Assembly (NCBI GenBank): GCA_963742955.1
Contig: CAVUOA010000009.1
Coordinates: 1,107,761 to 1,171,760, forward strand
Direction: 5' to 3'
Source: CAVUOA01 sp963742955
Lineage (GTDB): Bacteria > Bacteroidota > Ignavibacteria > Tepidaquicellales > OLB5
DNA: 64,000 nucleotides
A program made the translations under genes and the position numbers. The notes under the pieces are model-generated. The model ran no database searches and was not told the origin of the DNA. It saw nothing but the letters and a program-made list of their open reading frames with translations. This document shows, piece by piece, positions 1-7,877 of this stretch (position 1 is its first letter; the number at the start of each line of letters is the position of its first letter).

Positions 1-208
1 GGTTGTCGGACAAATAGTTTTTGGGTTCAACCCTGAGATGAGTAAAGTTGCAGCGGCCGCCCCCGGAGATCAAGATTTTTTGGCCGACGTTTGGGGAGCG
101 TTCCAGCAGCAGGACTTTCCGGCCGCGCTGTCCGGCGGTGCGGCCGCACATCATGCCCGCGGCACCGGCGCCGATGATCACGGCATCAAATGTGGTTTCA
201 GCCGACAT
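1..208 (-). CDS. NAD(P)/FAD-dependent oxidoreductase, HI0933/BaiN family (5' part, runs off the window)
   Basis: Only the first 69 codons are inside the window; the gene continues beyond base 1. Translation from the ATG at 208-206 opens with a short leader, then the dinucleotide-binding strand AVIIGAGAAGMMCGR (GxGxxG, FAD ADP-binding), the acidic end of the second strand (LLLERS), and the family signature ISGGGRCNFTH. This signature is typical of the HI0933/YhiN/BaiN flavoproteins, a family of about 400 residues with few characterised members. No partner gene is visible. The family call is firm; the substrate is unknown. Confidence 0.85.
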   Translation of the reverse strand, partial: MSAETTFDAVIIGAGAAGMMCGRTAGQRGRKVLLLERSPNVGQKILISGGGRCNFTHLRVEPKNYLSDN

Positions 209-257
209 GGGAACGATCCTAACACGGCCGCACCGTTTGCTTCAACCGTCCGTTTGT

Positions 258-397
258 GTCCATCCATAAACGGCGTCTTTCGACCCATGCCGGCGTTCTC
301 GCTCTTCACAATCCTCGGCGTAGTCCAACTACGCCTGCGGTTGCGAAATCACTGCGGCCTTGGCCTGAACCGAAATCCACCATTTCTGGATGGACAC
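258..397. repeat. Family A inverted-end element, copy 1 (MITE-like)
   Basis: The 140 bp unit begins GTCCATCC and ends GGATGGACAC, so its ends are inverted repeats. It is flanked by the 8 bp direct repeat CCGTTTGT (250-257 and 398-405), as expected of a target-site duplication. It contains an internal hairpin, GGCGTAG...CTACGCC. A second copy, about 90% identical, lies at 7738-7877. There is no coding capacity, so it would be a non-autonomous element. Removing it restores a stop codon to the gene fragment beside it. Confidence 0.8.
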
Positions 398-512
398 CCG
401 TTTGTTTCTGCACCGGCGGTGGTTCAGGCACCCGCTTCTTTGCTGCCACGACCCAGCCCCCGCCCATGGCCTTGTAGGGGCTGATGAGCGAGTGCACGGT
501 CGACCTCGCGGA
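398..512 (-). pseudogene. Possible C-terminal remnant of an outer-membrane efflux (TolC/NodT-like) protein
   Basis: The minus-strand reading STVHSLISPYKAMGGGW followed by VVAAKKRVPEPPP resembles the extreme C-terminus of outer-membrane efflux lipoproteins, which often end in a segment like LVxLYKALGGGW. No upstream part of such a gene is recognisable. The family A element is inserted in its tail; without the element, and with one copy of the duplicated CCGTTTGT, the frame would end VQKQTDG-stop. Only about 35 residues support the call, so chance resemblance is possible. Confidence 0.35.
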
Positions 513-612
513 AGCGATTGATAGACCAAGGCTTTCATGCCATGATAGGGCGAAACCTAATTCCCGGGGTGCGGCCAACGGCCACCCGACGGGAGAACGA
601 AGGAGAGGTCAC

Positions 613-966
613 ATGGCGATGCGGCTTAGAGGCAAACCGAAACTGCGTCATCCGGCGAAGCGCCCCGGCGGCTCGGGCCCGAGCATCGATGAGATCATCC
701 GGGAAGCCCGGCAAAAAAAGTCGGCCGACGGCGACTACCGCGAGCGTTCGCTTCGGATCCACGGACTCATCTGCGCCAAGTGCGGCCGGGAGTTCGACCA
801 TACGAACCGGCACCTGCTCACGGTTCATCACAAGGACGGCAACCACCACAACAACCCGGCCGACGGCTCCAACTGGGAGAACCTCTGCGCGTATTGCCAC
901 GACGATGAGCACAGCCGCGGGGTTCTGGCGGACTATTTGAGCGGCAGCCCAGGCGGGCAGAAATAA
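613..966 (+). CDS. HNH nuclease-like protein of the YajD family
   Basis: A 117-residue protein. The ATG at 613 is chosen because AGGAGAGG lies just upstream; in-frame codons further upstream have no ribosome-binding site. It has two CxxC zinc knuckles (CAKCGREF and CAYCH) bracketing the HNH core LLTVHHKDGNHHNNPADGSNW, and the tail HDDEHSRG. Spacing and wording closely follow E. coli YajD, a small zinc-binding HNH protein of unsettled role. The N-terminal 40 residues are basic and glycine/proline rich, which may help DNA binding. It stands alone, 23 bp before the MFS gene on the same strand. Confidence 0.88.
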   Translation: MAMRLRGKPKLRHPAKRPGGSGPSIDEIIREARQKKSADGDYRERSLRIHGLICAKCGREFDHTNRHLLTVHHKDGNHHNNPADGSNWENLCAYCHDDEHSRGVLADYLSGSPGGQK

Positions 967-989
967 AAATCGGTTCAGGCAGCGACACC

Positions 990-2219
990 ATGGCCCCCAG
1001 TTCTGATAAAACCGGTGCCCTCCGGGTCGTCGGGCTGATGTGCCTGGCCGAGGTGCTGAGCATGACGGGCTTCGCGGCCTACCCGGCGTTCCTGGCCCTG
1101 CTGCGGGATGCCTGGAGCATCAGCAACTCCGAGGCCGGGTTCATCGGAGGCGCATTTTTTGGTGGTTACATGCTCGCCGTGCCCATCCTCTCCAGCCTGA
1201 CCGACCGCTTCGATGCCCGCCGGGTTTACATACTGTCCTGCGCGCTGTCCGGGATCAGTGCGGTCGGGTTCGCGTTTTTCGCCGGCGGGGTCGTCACCGC
1301 CGCCCTGCTCCAGGCCCTTGCCGGGGCGGGCCTGGCCGGCACCTACATGCCCGGACTGAAGGCGCTGACCGATCGCGTGACCGGGCCGCGCCAGGGCCGC
1401 TTTATCGCGTTTTACACCTCCACCTTCGGCATCGGCACCAGCTTGTCGCTCCTGCTTGCCGGCTGGCTCGGGGGGGGGCTTTCCTGGCGCTGGGCGTTCG
1501 GCCTGCTCGCGGCCGGACCGGCCGCAGCGGCCCTGCTCGTTTTCTCCGGCCTGCGGCCGCTGCCGCCACTTGGCGCCGGCGTACGGCGGCCGGTCATGCT
1601 GCGGCTTGACGTCGTGCTGCGCGACCGCTCCGTGATGGGCTTTATCCTGGGCTACAGCGCGCACTGCTGGGAATTGTTCGGCATGCGGTCCTGGATGGTG
1701 GCTTTCATCGTTTTCGCTTACGGGTTGGCTCAGTCAAGCCAACCGTGGCTGAGCGCGACGGAGGCGGCGGCGATCATCAACCTGTTGGGGCAGCCGGCCA
1801 GCATCCTCGGCAACGAAGCTGCCGGCCGTTTCGGGCGGCGGCGCTACACCATTGCGGTCATGACGGCGTCGGGGTCGCTCGCGTGGCTGGCAGGCTTCAC
1901 CGCCGGTTGGCCCTGGTGGGTGACAACCCTCTTGCTGGCGGTTTATTTTGTCTGCATCATGGGCGATTCCGCCGCCCTGACGGCCGGCCTCGTCGCCGCC
2001 GCACCGCCAAACCAGCGCGGGGCGGCCATGGCGGTGTATTCTTTCATGGGGTTCGGAGCGGGCTTCATCGCGCCGCTGGTCTTCGGCGGCGTGCTCGATG
2101 TCGCCGGCGGCAAGGCCGAGGTCACCGCCTGGGGGATCGCCTTCGGCAGCCTGGGCGTCGGCTGCCTCATAGCCTCGTTCGCAGCTCGTCTCCACCGCCG
2201 CTCACAGCGCGTGAAATAG
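990..2219 (+). CDS. MFS transporter
   Basis: A 409-residue integral membrane protein with about twelve hydrophobic segments, the usual length of a major facilitator carrier. The first cytoplasmic loop carries LSSLTDRFDARRVYI, the family A-loop motif (consensus GxLaDrxGrkxxl) between helices 2 and 3. A long hydrophilic loop near residues 195-210 marks the middle of the 6+6 arrangement. The substrate cannot be read from sequence. It is convergent with the phosphoesterase gene at 2306, and the gap between them holds a chemoreceptor remnant. Confidence 0.85.
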   Translation: MAPSSDKTGALRVVGLMCLAEVLSMTGFAAYPAFLALLRDAWSISNSEAGFIGGAFFGGYMLAVPILSSLTDRFDARRVYILSCALSGISAVGFAFFAGGVVTAALLQALAGAGLAGTYMPGLKALTDRVTGPRQGRFIAFYTSTFGIGTSLSLLLAGWLGGGLSWRWAFGLLAAGPAAAALLVFSGLRPLPPLGAGVRRPVMLRLDVVLRDRSVMGFILGYSAHCWELFGMRSWMVAFIVFAYGLAQSSQPWLSATEAAAIINLLGQPASILGNEAAGRFGRRRYTIAVMTASGSLAWLAGFTAGWPWWVTTLLLAVYFVCIMGDSAALTAGLVAAAPPNQRGAAMAVYSFMGFGAGFIAPLVFGGVLDVAGGKAEVTAWGIAFGSLGVGCLIASFAARLHRRSQRVK

Positions 2220-2220
2220 A

Positions 2221-2304
2221 ATATTCTTCATTATCGGAGGCGGAGGGGGATTCCTCGGCGTTGGCCTCATTCTGTTGGACCACCTTGTCCATCTCGGAGA
2301 CCGC
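2221..2304 (-). pseudogene. Fragment of a methyl-accepting chemotaxis protein
   Basis: Read on the minus strand, this stretch gives AVSEMDKVVQQNEANAEES followed by PSASDNEEYS. The first part is the highly conserved tail of the MCP signalling domain (usual form MDxVTQQNAANAEESASAS). No start codon or remainder of the gene is nearby; the upstream neighbour on that strand is the complete phosphoesterase. I take it as about 28 codons left by a deletion. The match is to one of the most recognisable motifs in bacteria, so coincidence is unlikely. Confidence 0.7.
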
Positions 2305-2305
2305 C

Positions 2306-3499
2306 TTATTTCAGGTGCAGCAGGGTGACTTCGGGTGGGGCGTTCAGCCGTACCGGCGTGAACGTGGTGCCGATGCCGCGGCTGACGTACAGGTGTGAAT
2401 CGTTGATCCGGTAGAGTCCCTCCGGATAGGGGGTGCGCAGGTGGGCGATGCTCAAGTCTCCGCCCGGCAGGCTCAATTTGATTTGCCCCCCGTGGTAGTG
2501 GCCGGACAGGGTCAGCGCGATCCCGTCGGCGGCAGCCTGGGGGAAGATCTCCGGGCGATGCGACAGGAGGATCGTCGGGATGCCGGGCGCGATCCCGCGC
2601 AGGGCGGCCGGCAGGTCCGGATCGCCGGAGCGCAGGTCGTCGATTCCGGCGACAGCGAAGGGGCCCTCCGGTGTCTGGATCACCCGGTGGCTGTTCTGCA
2701 GCAGCGGTATGCCATGGCGGCCGAAGACGGCTCGAACCTCTTCAAGATCCCCATACCAGTGCTCGTGATTGCCAAGCGTAGCAAAGCAACCGTAGCGGGC
2801 GTGGACCCGGGCCATTTCCTCCACGCAGGGCGGCAGGAACAGCATCGAGTTGGAGATGTAATCGCCGGTGAGGACGAACACATCCGGTTGCAGCGCATTG
2901 GCCTGCTCGGCATAACGACGCATCTCTTCCCGGGACATGTAAATGCCGGAATGAATGTCGGTGAGCTGAACGACCCGTACCCGACGGCCGAAAGGCAGGC
3001 TAAGTTTTTCGACTCTGTAAGCTTTGGCTGCATAGGCGGCGCCGTAGCCGGAAATCAGAAAAGGCGCGGCGGCGAGCCCGCCTACCCCGGCTCTCAGAAA
3101 TCGGCGGCGGCCGGGATCCACGCTCGCGGAGACTGCACGGCCCGTGAGGCCGTTGAAGAGCCGGACAACCAGCCGTCCCAGCCCGCCTGCAACTTGCACA
3201 ATAAGCAGCAGCAGGGCGCAGAAGATCGACCCCAGGCTCCAGATGGCTGCCGGGTAGAAAAGGCCTACTTGGGCTGCCTCCGGCGGGTCCAGCCAGGGGA
3301 TAGGCTTGAACATGATGCAGGCGTTTACGACAAAGAGCAGGCCGATGGCCGCGCCCACCAGGCGGATAGTCCATGCTTTGAAACGCTCGGAGCGCTGCGA
3401 GCTCCGAATCGCCCGGCGCGCGCGGAAAAAAAGGTACAGCTGAACAAGCACCGCAGGGACGAGAAGGGTCAACCGGAACGTTGTCATTCCGAACATCAT
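2306..3499 (-). CDS. Membrane-anchored metallophosphoesterase (YkuE/YaeI-like)
   Basis: A 397-residue protein. Residues 1-110 contain about three membrane helices; at 131-150 a Tat-like RRRFLRAG stretch precedes a further hydrophobic segment; the catalytic domain starts near 175. All calcineurin-like metal ligands are present: D181-x-H183, GD at 212-213, GNHEH at 243-247, a later SHRPE histidine and the closing GHYHGGQ. The order matches B. subtilis YkuE and E. coli YaeI, phosphodiesterases acting on envelope lipids or precursors. The substrate here is not known. The downstream end abuts the chemoreceptor remnant. Confidence 0.88.
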   Translation of the reverse strand: MMFGMTTFRLTLLVPAVLVQLYLFFRARRAIRSSQRSERFKAWTIRLVGAAIGLLFVVNACIMFKPIPWLDPPEAAQVGLFYPAAIWSLGSIFCALLLLIVQVAGGLGRLVVRLFNGLTGRAVSASVDPGRRRFLRAGVGGLAAAPFLISGYGAAYAAKAYRVEKLSLPFGRRVRVVQLTDIHSGIYMSREEMRRYAEQANALQPDVFVLTGDYISNSMLFLPPCVEEMARVHARYGCFATLGNHEHWYGDLEEVRAVFGRHGIPLLQNSHRVIQTPEGPFAVAGIDDLRSGDPDLPAALRGIAPGIPTILLSHRPEIFPQAAADGIALTLSGHYHGGQIKLSLPGGDLSIAHLRTPYPEGLYRINDSHLYVSRGIGTTFTPVRLNAPPEVTLLHLK

Positions 3500-3547
3500 G
3501 GGCTTGTGGCCGCCTCCTTCGCTGGGGGTATCGCCACGCCGAACATT

Positions 3548-3700
3548 GATGGCTTCGTAGAAAACCCAATTTCGGCGTTGCGTTTCATCCCGCAGTCGCT
3601 GCGGCGTACTTTAAGTACGCCTCACTCCGCGGGAATCGCGCGCCTTGAACTTGGGCTTTTTACAAAGCCATCGATTGTGATGACTTTTTACGAGTCCATC
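3548..3700. repeat. Family B palindromic repeat, copy 1
   Basis: The main 125 bp unit (3548-3672) starts GATGGCTTCGTA and ends TACAAAGCCATC, forming long inverted ends. Its centre is a 9 bp hairpin, GGCGTACTT-T-AAGTACGCC. A second small palindrome, beginning GATGACTT and ending AGTCCATC, follows at 3679-3700. Other copies are at 4132-4254 and 6701-6757 (half copy), and at 29432-29482 (ends only, opposite orientation). No open frame of its own. Confidence 0.78.
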
Positions 3701-3751
3701 AACGTTGCCTTGAAATATTTCAGAATCGGCATCATGGCATTTTTAGAGAGG

Positions 3752-4081
3752 CTATTCGGCCTTTTTTTCCCATCCCAGTTCCAGCAGTCGTTGATAGGCG
3801 GATTGATCCCCGACATACCAGCACTGGCATCCCGCCACATCAGCCCAGACATAGATCGGCTGATCCCCCGATTGAATTCGAACAACCCGGCGCTGCGGGA
3901 GCTGACCGACCTTTTCCATGACGGCCTGGGTGTAGCCGAGCTTGAGGGTGAAGCCGGAGAACACCAACAACTGCTGTTCGCTCAAGGGTGCGTCTTTTCC
4001 CGTGCCGGCGCATCCCATCACCACCAGCACAGCAGCGGCGGCAACCCATTGAACCCAATTGTATATCATCCTTTTCGTCAA
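3752..4081 (-). CDS. Small conserved lipoprotein of unknown function
   Basis: About 109 residues from a proposed TTG at 4081, which has GGAAGG nine bases upstream. An ATG four codons later lacks a usable ribosome-binding site, and another at 4126 lies against a repeat without one. The N-terminus (TKRMIYNW, then a hydrophobic run ending VVMGC) is a lipoprotein signal with the lipobox cysteine. The mature part has LSEQQLLVFSGFTLKLGY and PIYVWADVAGCQCWYVGD. The pattern YVYADxxxCxCxYVG in a small lipoprotein occurs widely in proteobacteria; its role is not known. It lies between two family B repeats. Confidence 0.65.
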   Translation of the reverse strand: MTKRMIYNWVQWVAAAAVLVVMGCAGTGKDAPLSEQQLLVFSGFTLKLGYTQAVMEKVGQLPQRRVVRIQSGDQPIYVWADVAGCQCWYVGDQSAYQRLLELGWEKKAE

Positions 4082-4131
4082 TTTCGAAAGCCTTCCCGCT
4101 GATGCGATGCGGCAATGGGTTTTCATTTAGT

Positions 4132-4254
4132 GATGACTTCGTAAAACCCAATCTCGGCGTTGCGCTTCAGCGCGTTGTCACTGCGGCGTACGATCAGCAC
4201 GCCTCGTGACACGCGATGCGCGCGCCTTGAACGCGGGTTTTTTACAACGTCATC
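4132..4254. repeat. Family B palindromic repeat, copy 2
   Basis: A 123 bp unit whose ends are inverted: GATGACTTCGTAAAACCC on the left and GGGTTTTTTACAACGTCATC on the right. The inner part (CGGCGTTGCGCTTC and CGCGCGCCTTGAACG) matches copy 1 at 3548-3672. Here the end motif is GATGAC rather than GATGGC, and both ends carry the change, which suggests selection for pairing. It lies upstream of the lipoprotein gene; the roughly 300 bp from here to 4550 show no gene. Confidence 0.75.
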
Positions 4255-4550
4255 ACAAAGGGTAATTTTTTACAAGTTTATCTTTATTGATTTCCCAAAA
4301 TTGGCATGCGAAGGTGAAATTCAAGTCGCAGCTCGACTTTTCCAGTTACGATCCGCTTGAGTGCCCCACTGAATCGTACTATAGATAAATTCATTACAGA
4401 CTGCACGCTGCACTCGTGCCGGCACAGTCGTCGCCCCAACCTTTGCGCCGGTCCATGCAGTCCAACCGCTGCACCCCGGGTCCCTCGGATTCCGGAAACC
4501 TGAAGCAGTTGCCTTGAACCGAGGGGGGATGGGCGTGGGGGGATTAGGAA

Positions 4551-5669
4551 ATGAAACCCAAAGGCCGAAACAAATTCGAGTTGGACACACCCTGCCTGGT
4601 GCTGGACCTGGACCTGCTGGACGAGAACCTTCAGAAAATGCAGGCCTCGGTCGTCGCCTCCGGCAAGGCGCTGCGCCCGCACGCCAAGACTCACAAGTGC
4701 TCGCTTCTGGCCAAGATGCAGCTGGCCGCGGGCGCGGTCGGGATATGCGCGGCCAAGGTCTCGGAGGCCGAGGCCCTGGTGCAGGCCGGGATCCCCAATG
4801 TGCTGGTCACCGGACCGGTTGCGACTACTGAAAAGATCGCCCGGCTGGTCTCGCTTCTGCGCCCTGCACCCTTTCTGATGGCCGTTGTCGACCACCCCGC
4901 AAACATCGAACTGCTTGAGAAGCGGCTCGCCGGCGACGGGTTGACCCTGGATGTGCTGGTGGATCTGGACATCGGCCACGGTCGCACCGGGGTGGTTCCG
5001 GGCAAGGCCATGGAGCTGGCCGAACGGGTTCTCTCCAGCGACCGCCTGCGGCTGAGGGGCATCCAGGCATACGCCGGCAACGTGCAGCACATCCCCCGCT
5101 ACAGCGACCGCCGGGCGGCTTCGCTCAAGGGGCTGAAGCAGGCCGCGGCGGTCTTCCGCCAGCTGCAGCCCCGGGCGGAATCGTGCACCATCTTCAGCGC
5201 CTCCGGCACGGGCACCGCCAAGATCGATCTCGCGGTCCCGGAGTTGACGGAATTGCAGGCCGGGTCTTACGCCCTGATGGATGCCGAATACCTGGCGATC
5301 GAAGGCGCGGACGGCTCCGAACGTGCCGATTTCCAGCCGGCGCTGACCATGCTCACCACGGTGGTCAGCGTGGGCCACGGCCGGCAGGTGACGGTCGACG
5401 CCGGTCTGAAGGCGCTTTACAAGGACGGTGGCCACCCGCGGGTCCTGAACCCGGAGTTCCCCAGGCTGCAGTACGACTGGTTCGGCGATGAGTACGGAAA
5501 GCTCAGCGCCCGAAGTCGGGGAACCCTTTTGCCCGAACTCGGGACGGTCCTGGAGCTGGTGGTCTCGCACTGCGATCCCACCGTCAACCAGTTCGACCAT
5601 TTTTTTGTGACACGGGGCGGCAAGGTGGTGGATGTCTGGTCGATCGATCTGCGCGGCAGGAGCCAGTGA
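4551..5669 (+). CDS. DSD1-family PLP enzyme (D-threonine aldolase / D-serine dehydratase-like)
   Basis: A 372-residue fold-type III PLP enzyme: alanine-racemase-like barrel followed by a C-terminal beta domain. PHAKTHK places the PLP lysine at K46. The C-terminal SHCDPTVN provides the His-x-Cys metal pair of the family (Zn in D-serine dehydratase, a divalent metal in D-threonine aldolase). Known members cleave D-threonine to glycine and acetaldehyde or dehydrate D-serine; which reaction applies here cannot be told. The ATG is preceded by a purine-rich GGGGGGATTAGGAA. An aldo/keto reductase follows after 30 bp and could handle an aldehyde product. Confidence 0.85.
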   Translation: MKPKGRNKFELDTPCLVLDLDLLDENLQKMQASVVASGKALRPHAKTHKCSLLAKMQLAAGAVGICAAKVSEAEALVQAGIPNVLVTGPVATTEKIARLVSLLRPAPFLMAVVDHPANIELLEKRLAGDGLTLDVLVDLDIGHGRTGVVPGKAMELAERVLSSDRLRLRGIQAYAGNVQHIPRYSDRRAASLKGLKQAAAVFRQLQPRAESCTIFSASGTGTAKIDLAVPELTELQAGSYALMDAEYLAIEGADGSERADFQPALTMLTTVVSVGHGRQVTVDAGLKALYKDGGHPRVLNPEFPRLQYDWFGDEYGKLSARSRGTLLPELGTVLELVVSHCDPTVNQFDHFFVTRGGKVVDVWSIDLRGRSQ

Positions 5670-5699
5670 GCAAACCCTGAGCGGAAGGAGTGTGCGAGG

Positions 5700-6671
5700 A
5701 TGAAGTACGTCAATTTAGGGACCACCGGGCTCAAGGTTTCGGAGCTTTGCCTGGGAACCATGACGTTCGGCAGAGAAGCCGACCGCAAGGCGAGCGAGGC
5801 CATTTACCGCCGCTGCCGCGAGGCCGGCATCAACTTTTTCGACTGCGCCAATGTTTACTCCAGCGGGGAGGCGGAGCGCATCCTGGGCGAAATCATCCCC
5901 GAGGAGCGCGACCGGCTGATCGTCACCACCAAGGTCGGCGGGGCGATGGGCGAGGGCCCCAACCAGGAAGGACTGTCCCGGCGGCATCTCATCCAGCAGT
6001 GTGAGCAGAGCCTGCGGCGGCTCAACACGGGTTGGATCGACGTGTACTTCGCCCACCGGTTCGACACGCTCGTCCCCGTCGAGGAGACCCTGCGCGCCTT
6101 TGACACGCTGATCCAGCAGGGCAAGGTGCGGTATCTGGGCGTCAGCAACTGGGCCGCCTGGCAGATCGCCAAGGCCCTCGGCACCAGCGCCCTCTACGGA
6201 CTGAGCGCCATCCGGGTCATGCAGCCCATGTACAACCTGGTCAAACGCCAGGCCGAGGTCGAGCTCTTGCCACTGGCGCTCGACGCGGGCATGGGTGTGA
6301 TGGCCTACAACCCCTTGGGCGGGGGCTTGCTGACCGGCAAATACGGCCGCACGCCAACGGACGGCTCGGGCCGGCTTTCCGAGATCGCGATGTACACCCG
6401 GCGCTACGCAGCCGCCTGGATGCACGAGGCGGCTCAAAAGCTGAAAGTCGTCGCGGACGAGGTCGGGATGTCACCGGTGAGCCTGGCCATCGCCTGGGCG
6501 GCGCGCCACCCGGCGGTGAGCTGCCCCATCATCGGCGCCCGCAGTGTTGCGCAGATCGAGCCGGCACTGATCGCCCCCGAAATCCCGATGACCGACGAGC
6601 TTTACGAGCGCCTGTCGGCCCTGACGCCGGCGCCGCCGCCGGCGACCGATCGCACGGAAGACCGAAAATAG
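5700..6671 (+). CDS. Aldo/keto reductase
   Basis: A 323-residue (beta/alpha)8 NAD(P)H-dependent oxidoreductase. The catalytic tetrad is complete: D48 and Y53 in FFDCANVYSSGEAE, K78 in VTTKVGG, H119 in DVYFAHRFD. The N-terminal LGTTGLKVSELCLGTMTFG and the later VRYLGVSNW and YNPLGGGLLTGKY are typical of the AKR branch that includes YajO-like and voltage-channel-beta-like enzymes. A ribosome-binding site (GGAAGGAG) precedes the ATG. It is probably co-transcribed with the PLP enzyme upstream. The physiological carbonyl substrate is unknown. Confidence 0.9.
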   Translation: MKYVNLGTTGLKVSELCLGTMTFGREADRKASEAIYRRCREAGINFFDCANVYSSGEAERILGEIIPEERDRLIVTTKVGGAMGEGPNQEGLSRRHLIQQCEQSLRRLNTGWIDVYFAHRFDTLVPVEETLRAFDTLIQQGKVRYLGVSNWAAWQIAKALGTSALYGLSAIRVMQPMYNLVKRQAEVELLPLALDAGMGVMAYNPLGGGLLTGKYGRTPTDGSGRLSEIAMYTRRYAAAWMHEAAQKLKVVADEVGMSPVSLAIAWAARHPAVSCPIIGARSVAQIEPALIAPEIPMTDELYERLSALTPAPPPATDRTEDRK

Positions 6672-6698
6672 GCGTTTGGGGATAGGGGTAGGTTTCGG

Positions 6699-7727
6699 TT
6701 AGCCGCAGGACTGCGGGATGAAGCGCAACGCCGAAATTGGGCTTTTTACAAAGCCATAGTTTGCGTTCACCACGTTCTGTGGTTTTCCCTCCAGAAAAGC
6801 CTTCACGTTTTCGGCCGTGGTGCGCATCAACCGCTGCCGGGCCTCGCGAGTGGCCCAGGCGATGTGGGGGGTGATCACGATCCGGCGGGCGGACAACAGC
6901 GGGTTGTCAGGCTGCACCGGTTCCGTCGACACCACGTCCACCACCGCCGCCGCAATGCGCCCGGCGTTGAGTGCCCCGGCCAGGTCGTGCTCGTTTACGA
7001 GCGGGCCGCGGGCGGCGTTGATCAGCACGGCCGTCGGCTTCATGCGGTTCAAGAGGTTCGTGTCGACGAATTCGCGGTTTTCGGCCGTAAGCGGGCAGTG
7101 CAGGCTTACCACGTCACTTGCGGCGAAGAGCTGCTCGAGGGAGGCCCAGGCGAACGGCGCATAGCCCGGCGGGGTCTGCCGCACGGCGTCGCAGGCGAGG
7201 ACCTGCATGCCGAAGGCATGGGCCAACTCTCCCACCCGGCGGCCGATGCGGCCGAAGCCCACGATTCCCATGGTCTTGCCGCGCAACTCGACCAGCGGCG
7301 TCTTCCAGAACGACCAGTCCGGCTGCGCACCCCATTCTCCGGCCTTCACCGCGTCGGCGTGGCCGGCGATGTTGTGCCAGACGTGCAGAAGGGCCGAAAC
7401 CACATACTGGGCGACCGAGTCCGTCCCGTAGACCGGCACGTTCGACACCGGGACGCCGCGGCGGCCGGCAGCCTCGATGTCCACGCAGTCGTACCCCGTC
7501 GCAGACACGCTGATGAACCGCAACCGGGGAAGCTCCGCCAGGGCCTCCGCGCGGACGCGGGTCTTGTTGACGATGAGGATTTTTGCCTCGCGGCAGCGAG
7601 CCTTCAACTCTGCCGGCGCGGTCCGATCGTAAACGGTCAGGGCTCCCAGCGTTCCGATCGCATCCCAGGGATTGTCGCCCGGGTTGAGGGTGAACCCGTC
7701 GGTTGCGACTATGCGAGTGGGTGTCAT
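6699..7727 (-). CDS. D-isomer-specific 2-hydroxyacid dehydrogenase with a repeat-derived C-terminus
   Basis: A 342-residue NAD-linked dehydrogenase. The Rossmann motif is GFGRIG (157-162); the catalytic triad is R240 (NAARGPLVN), E269 (STEPV) and H288 (ITPHIAWATREAR). The overall wording is close to glycerate/hydroxypyruvate-type reductases. The normal family end would be near residue 320 (GKPQNVVN). The last 19 or so residues (YGFVKSPISALRFIPQSCG) and the TAA stop are read out of a half copy of the family B repeat. Before insertion of the family A element, the AhpD-like gene upstream ended two bases before this start codon, so the two were a tight operon. Confidence 0.88.
   Translation of the reverse strand: MTPTRIVATDGFTLNPGDNPWDAIGTLGALTVYDRTAPAELKARCREAKILIVNKTRVRAEALAELPRLRFISVSATGYDCVDIEAAGRRGVPVSNVPVYGTDSVAQYVVSALLHVWHNIAGHADAVKAGEWGAQPDWSFWKTPLVELRGKTMGIVGFGRIGRRVGELAHAFGMQVLACDAVRQTPPGYAPFAWASLEQLFAASDVVSLHCPLTAENREFVDTNLLNRMKPTAVLINAARGPLVNEHDLAGALNAGRIAAAVVDVVSTEPVQPDNPLLSARRIVITPHIAWATREARQRLMRTTAENVKAFLEGKPQNVVNANYGFVKSPISALRFIPQSCG
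6701..6757 (-). repeat. Family B palindromic repeat, half copy inside a coding end
   Basis: On the minus strand this 57 bp piece reads ATGGCTTTGTAAAAAGCCCA, then TTTCGGCGTTGCGCTTCATCC, like the left half of copies 1 and 2. The right half is missing. It forms the 3' end and stop codon of the D-2-hydroxyacid dehydrogenase gene. Confidence 0.8.
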
Positions 7728-7737
7728 GGCTATCCTA

Positions 7738-7877
7738 GTCCATCCATTAACGGCGTCTTTCGGCCCATGCCGGCGTTCTCGCTCTTCGCAATCCTCGGCA
7801 AAGCCTCACTTTGCCTGCGGTTGCGAAATCGCTGCGGACTTGGCCTGAACCGAAATCCACCATTTCTGGATGGACAC
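7738..7877. repeat. Family A inverted-end element, copy 2, splitting an operon
   Basis: A 140 bp unit from GTCCATCC to GGATGGACAC, matching copy 1 at 258-397. The flanks carry the direct repeat TATCCTAG (7731-7738 and 7878-7885; 7-9 bp can be assigned). The internal hairpin is GGCAAAG...CTTTGCC where copy 1 has GGCGTAG...CTACGCC, so three base pairs changed on both arms together. Removing the element and one flank leaves the AhpD-like stop TAG, then CC, then the dehydrogenase ATG. Confidence 0.85.

Noticed and set aside
2441..4102. Long open frame on the plus strand opposite the phosphoesterase and lipoprotein genes
   Set aside because: No domain or ribosome-binding site; it arises from GC-rich codon bias opposite real genes. 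Similar long antisense frames at 15107-16645, 22445-24130, 32638-33924 and 58278-59963 were dropped for the same reason.
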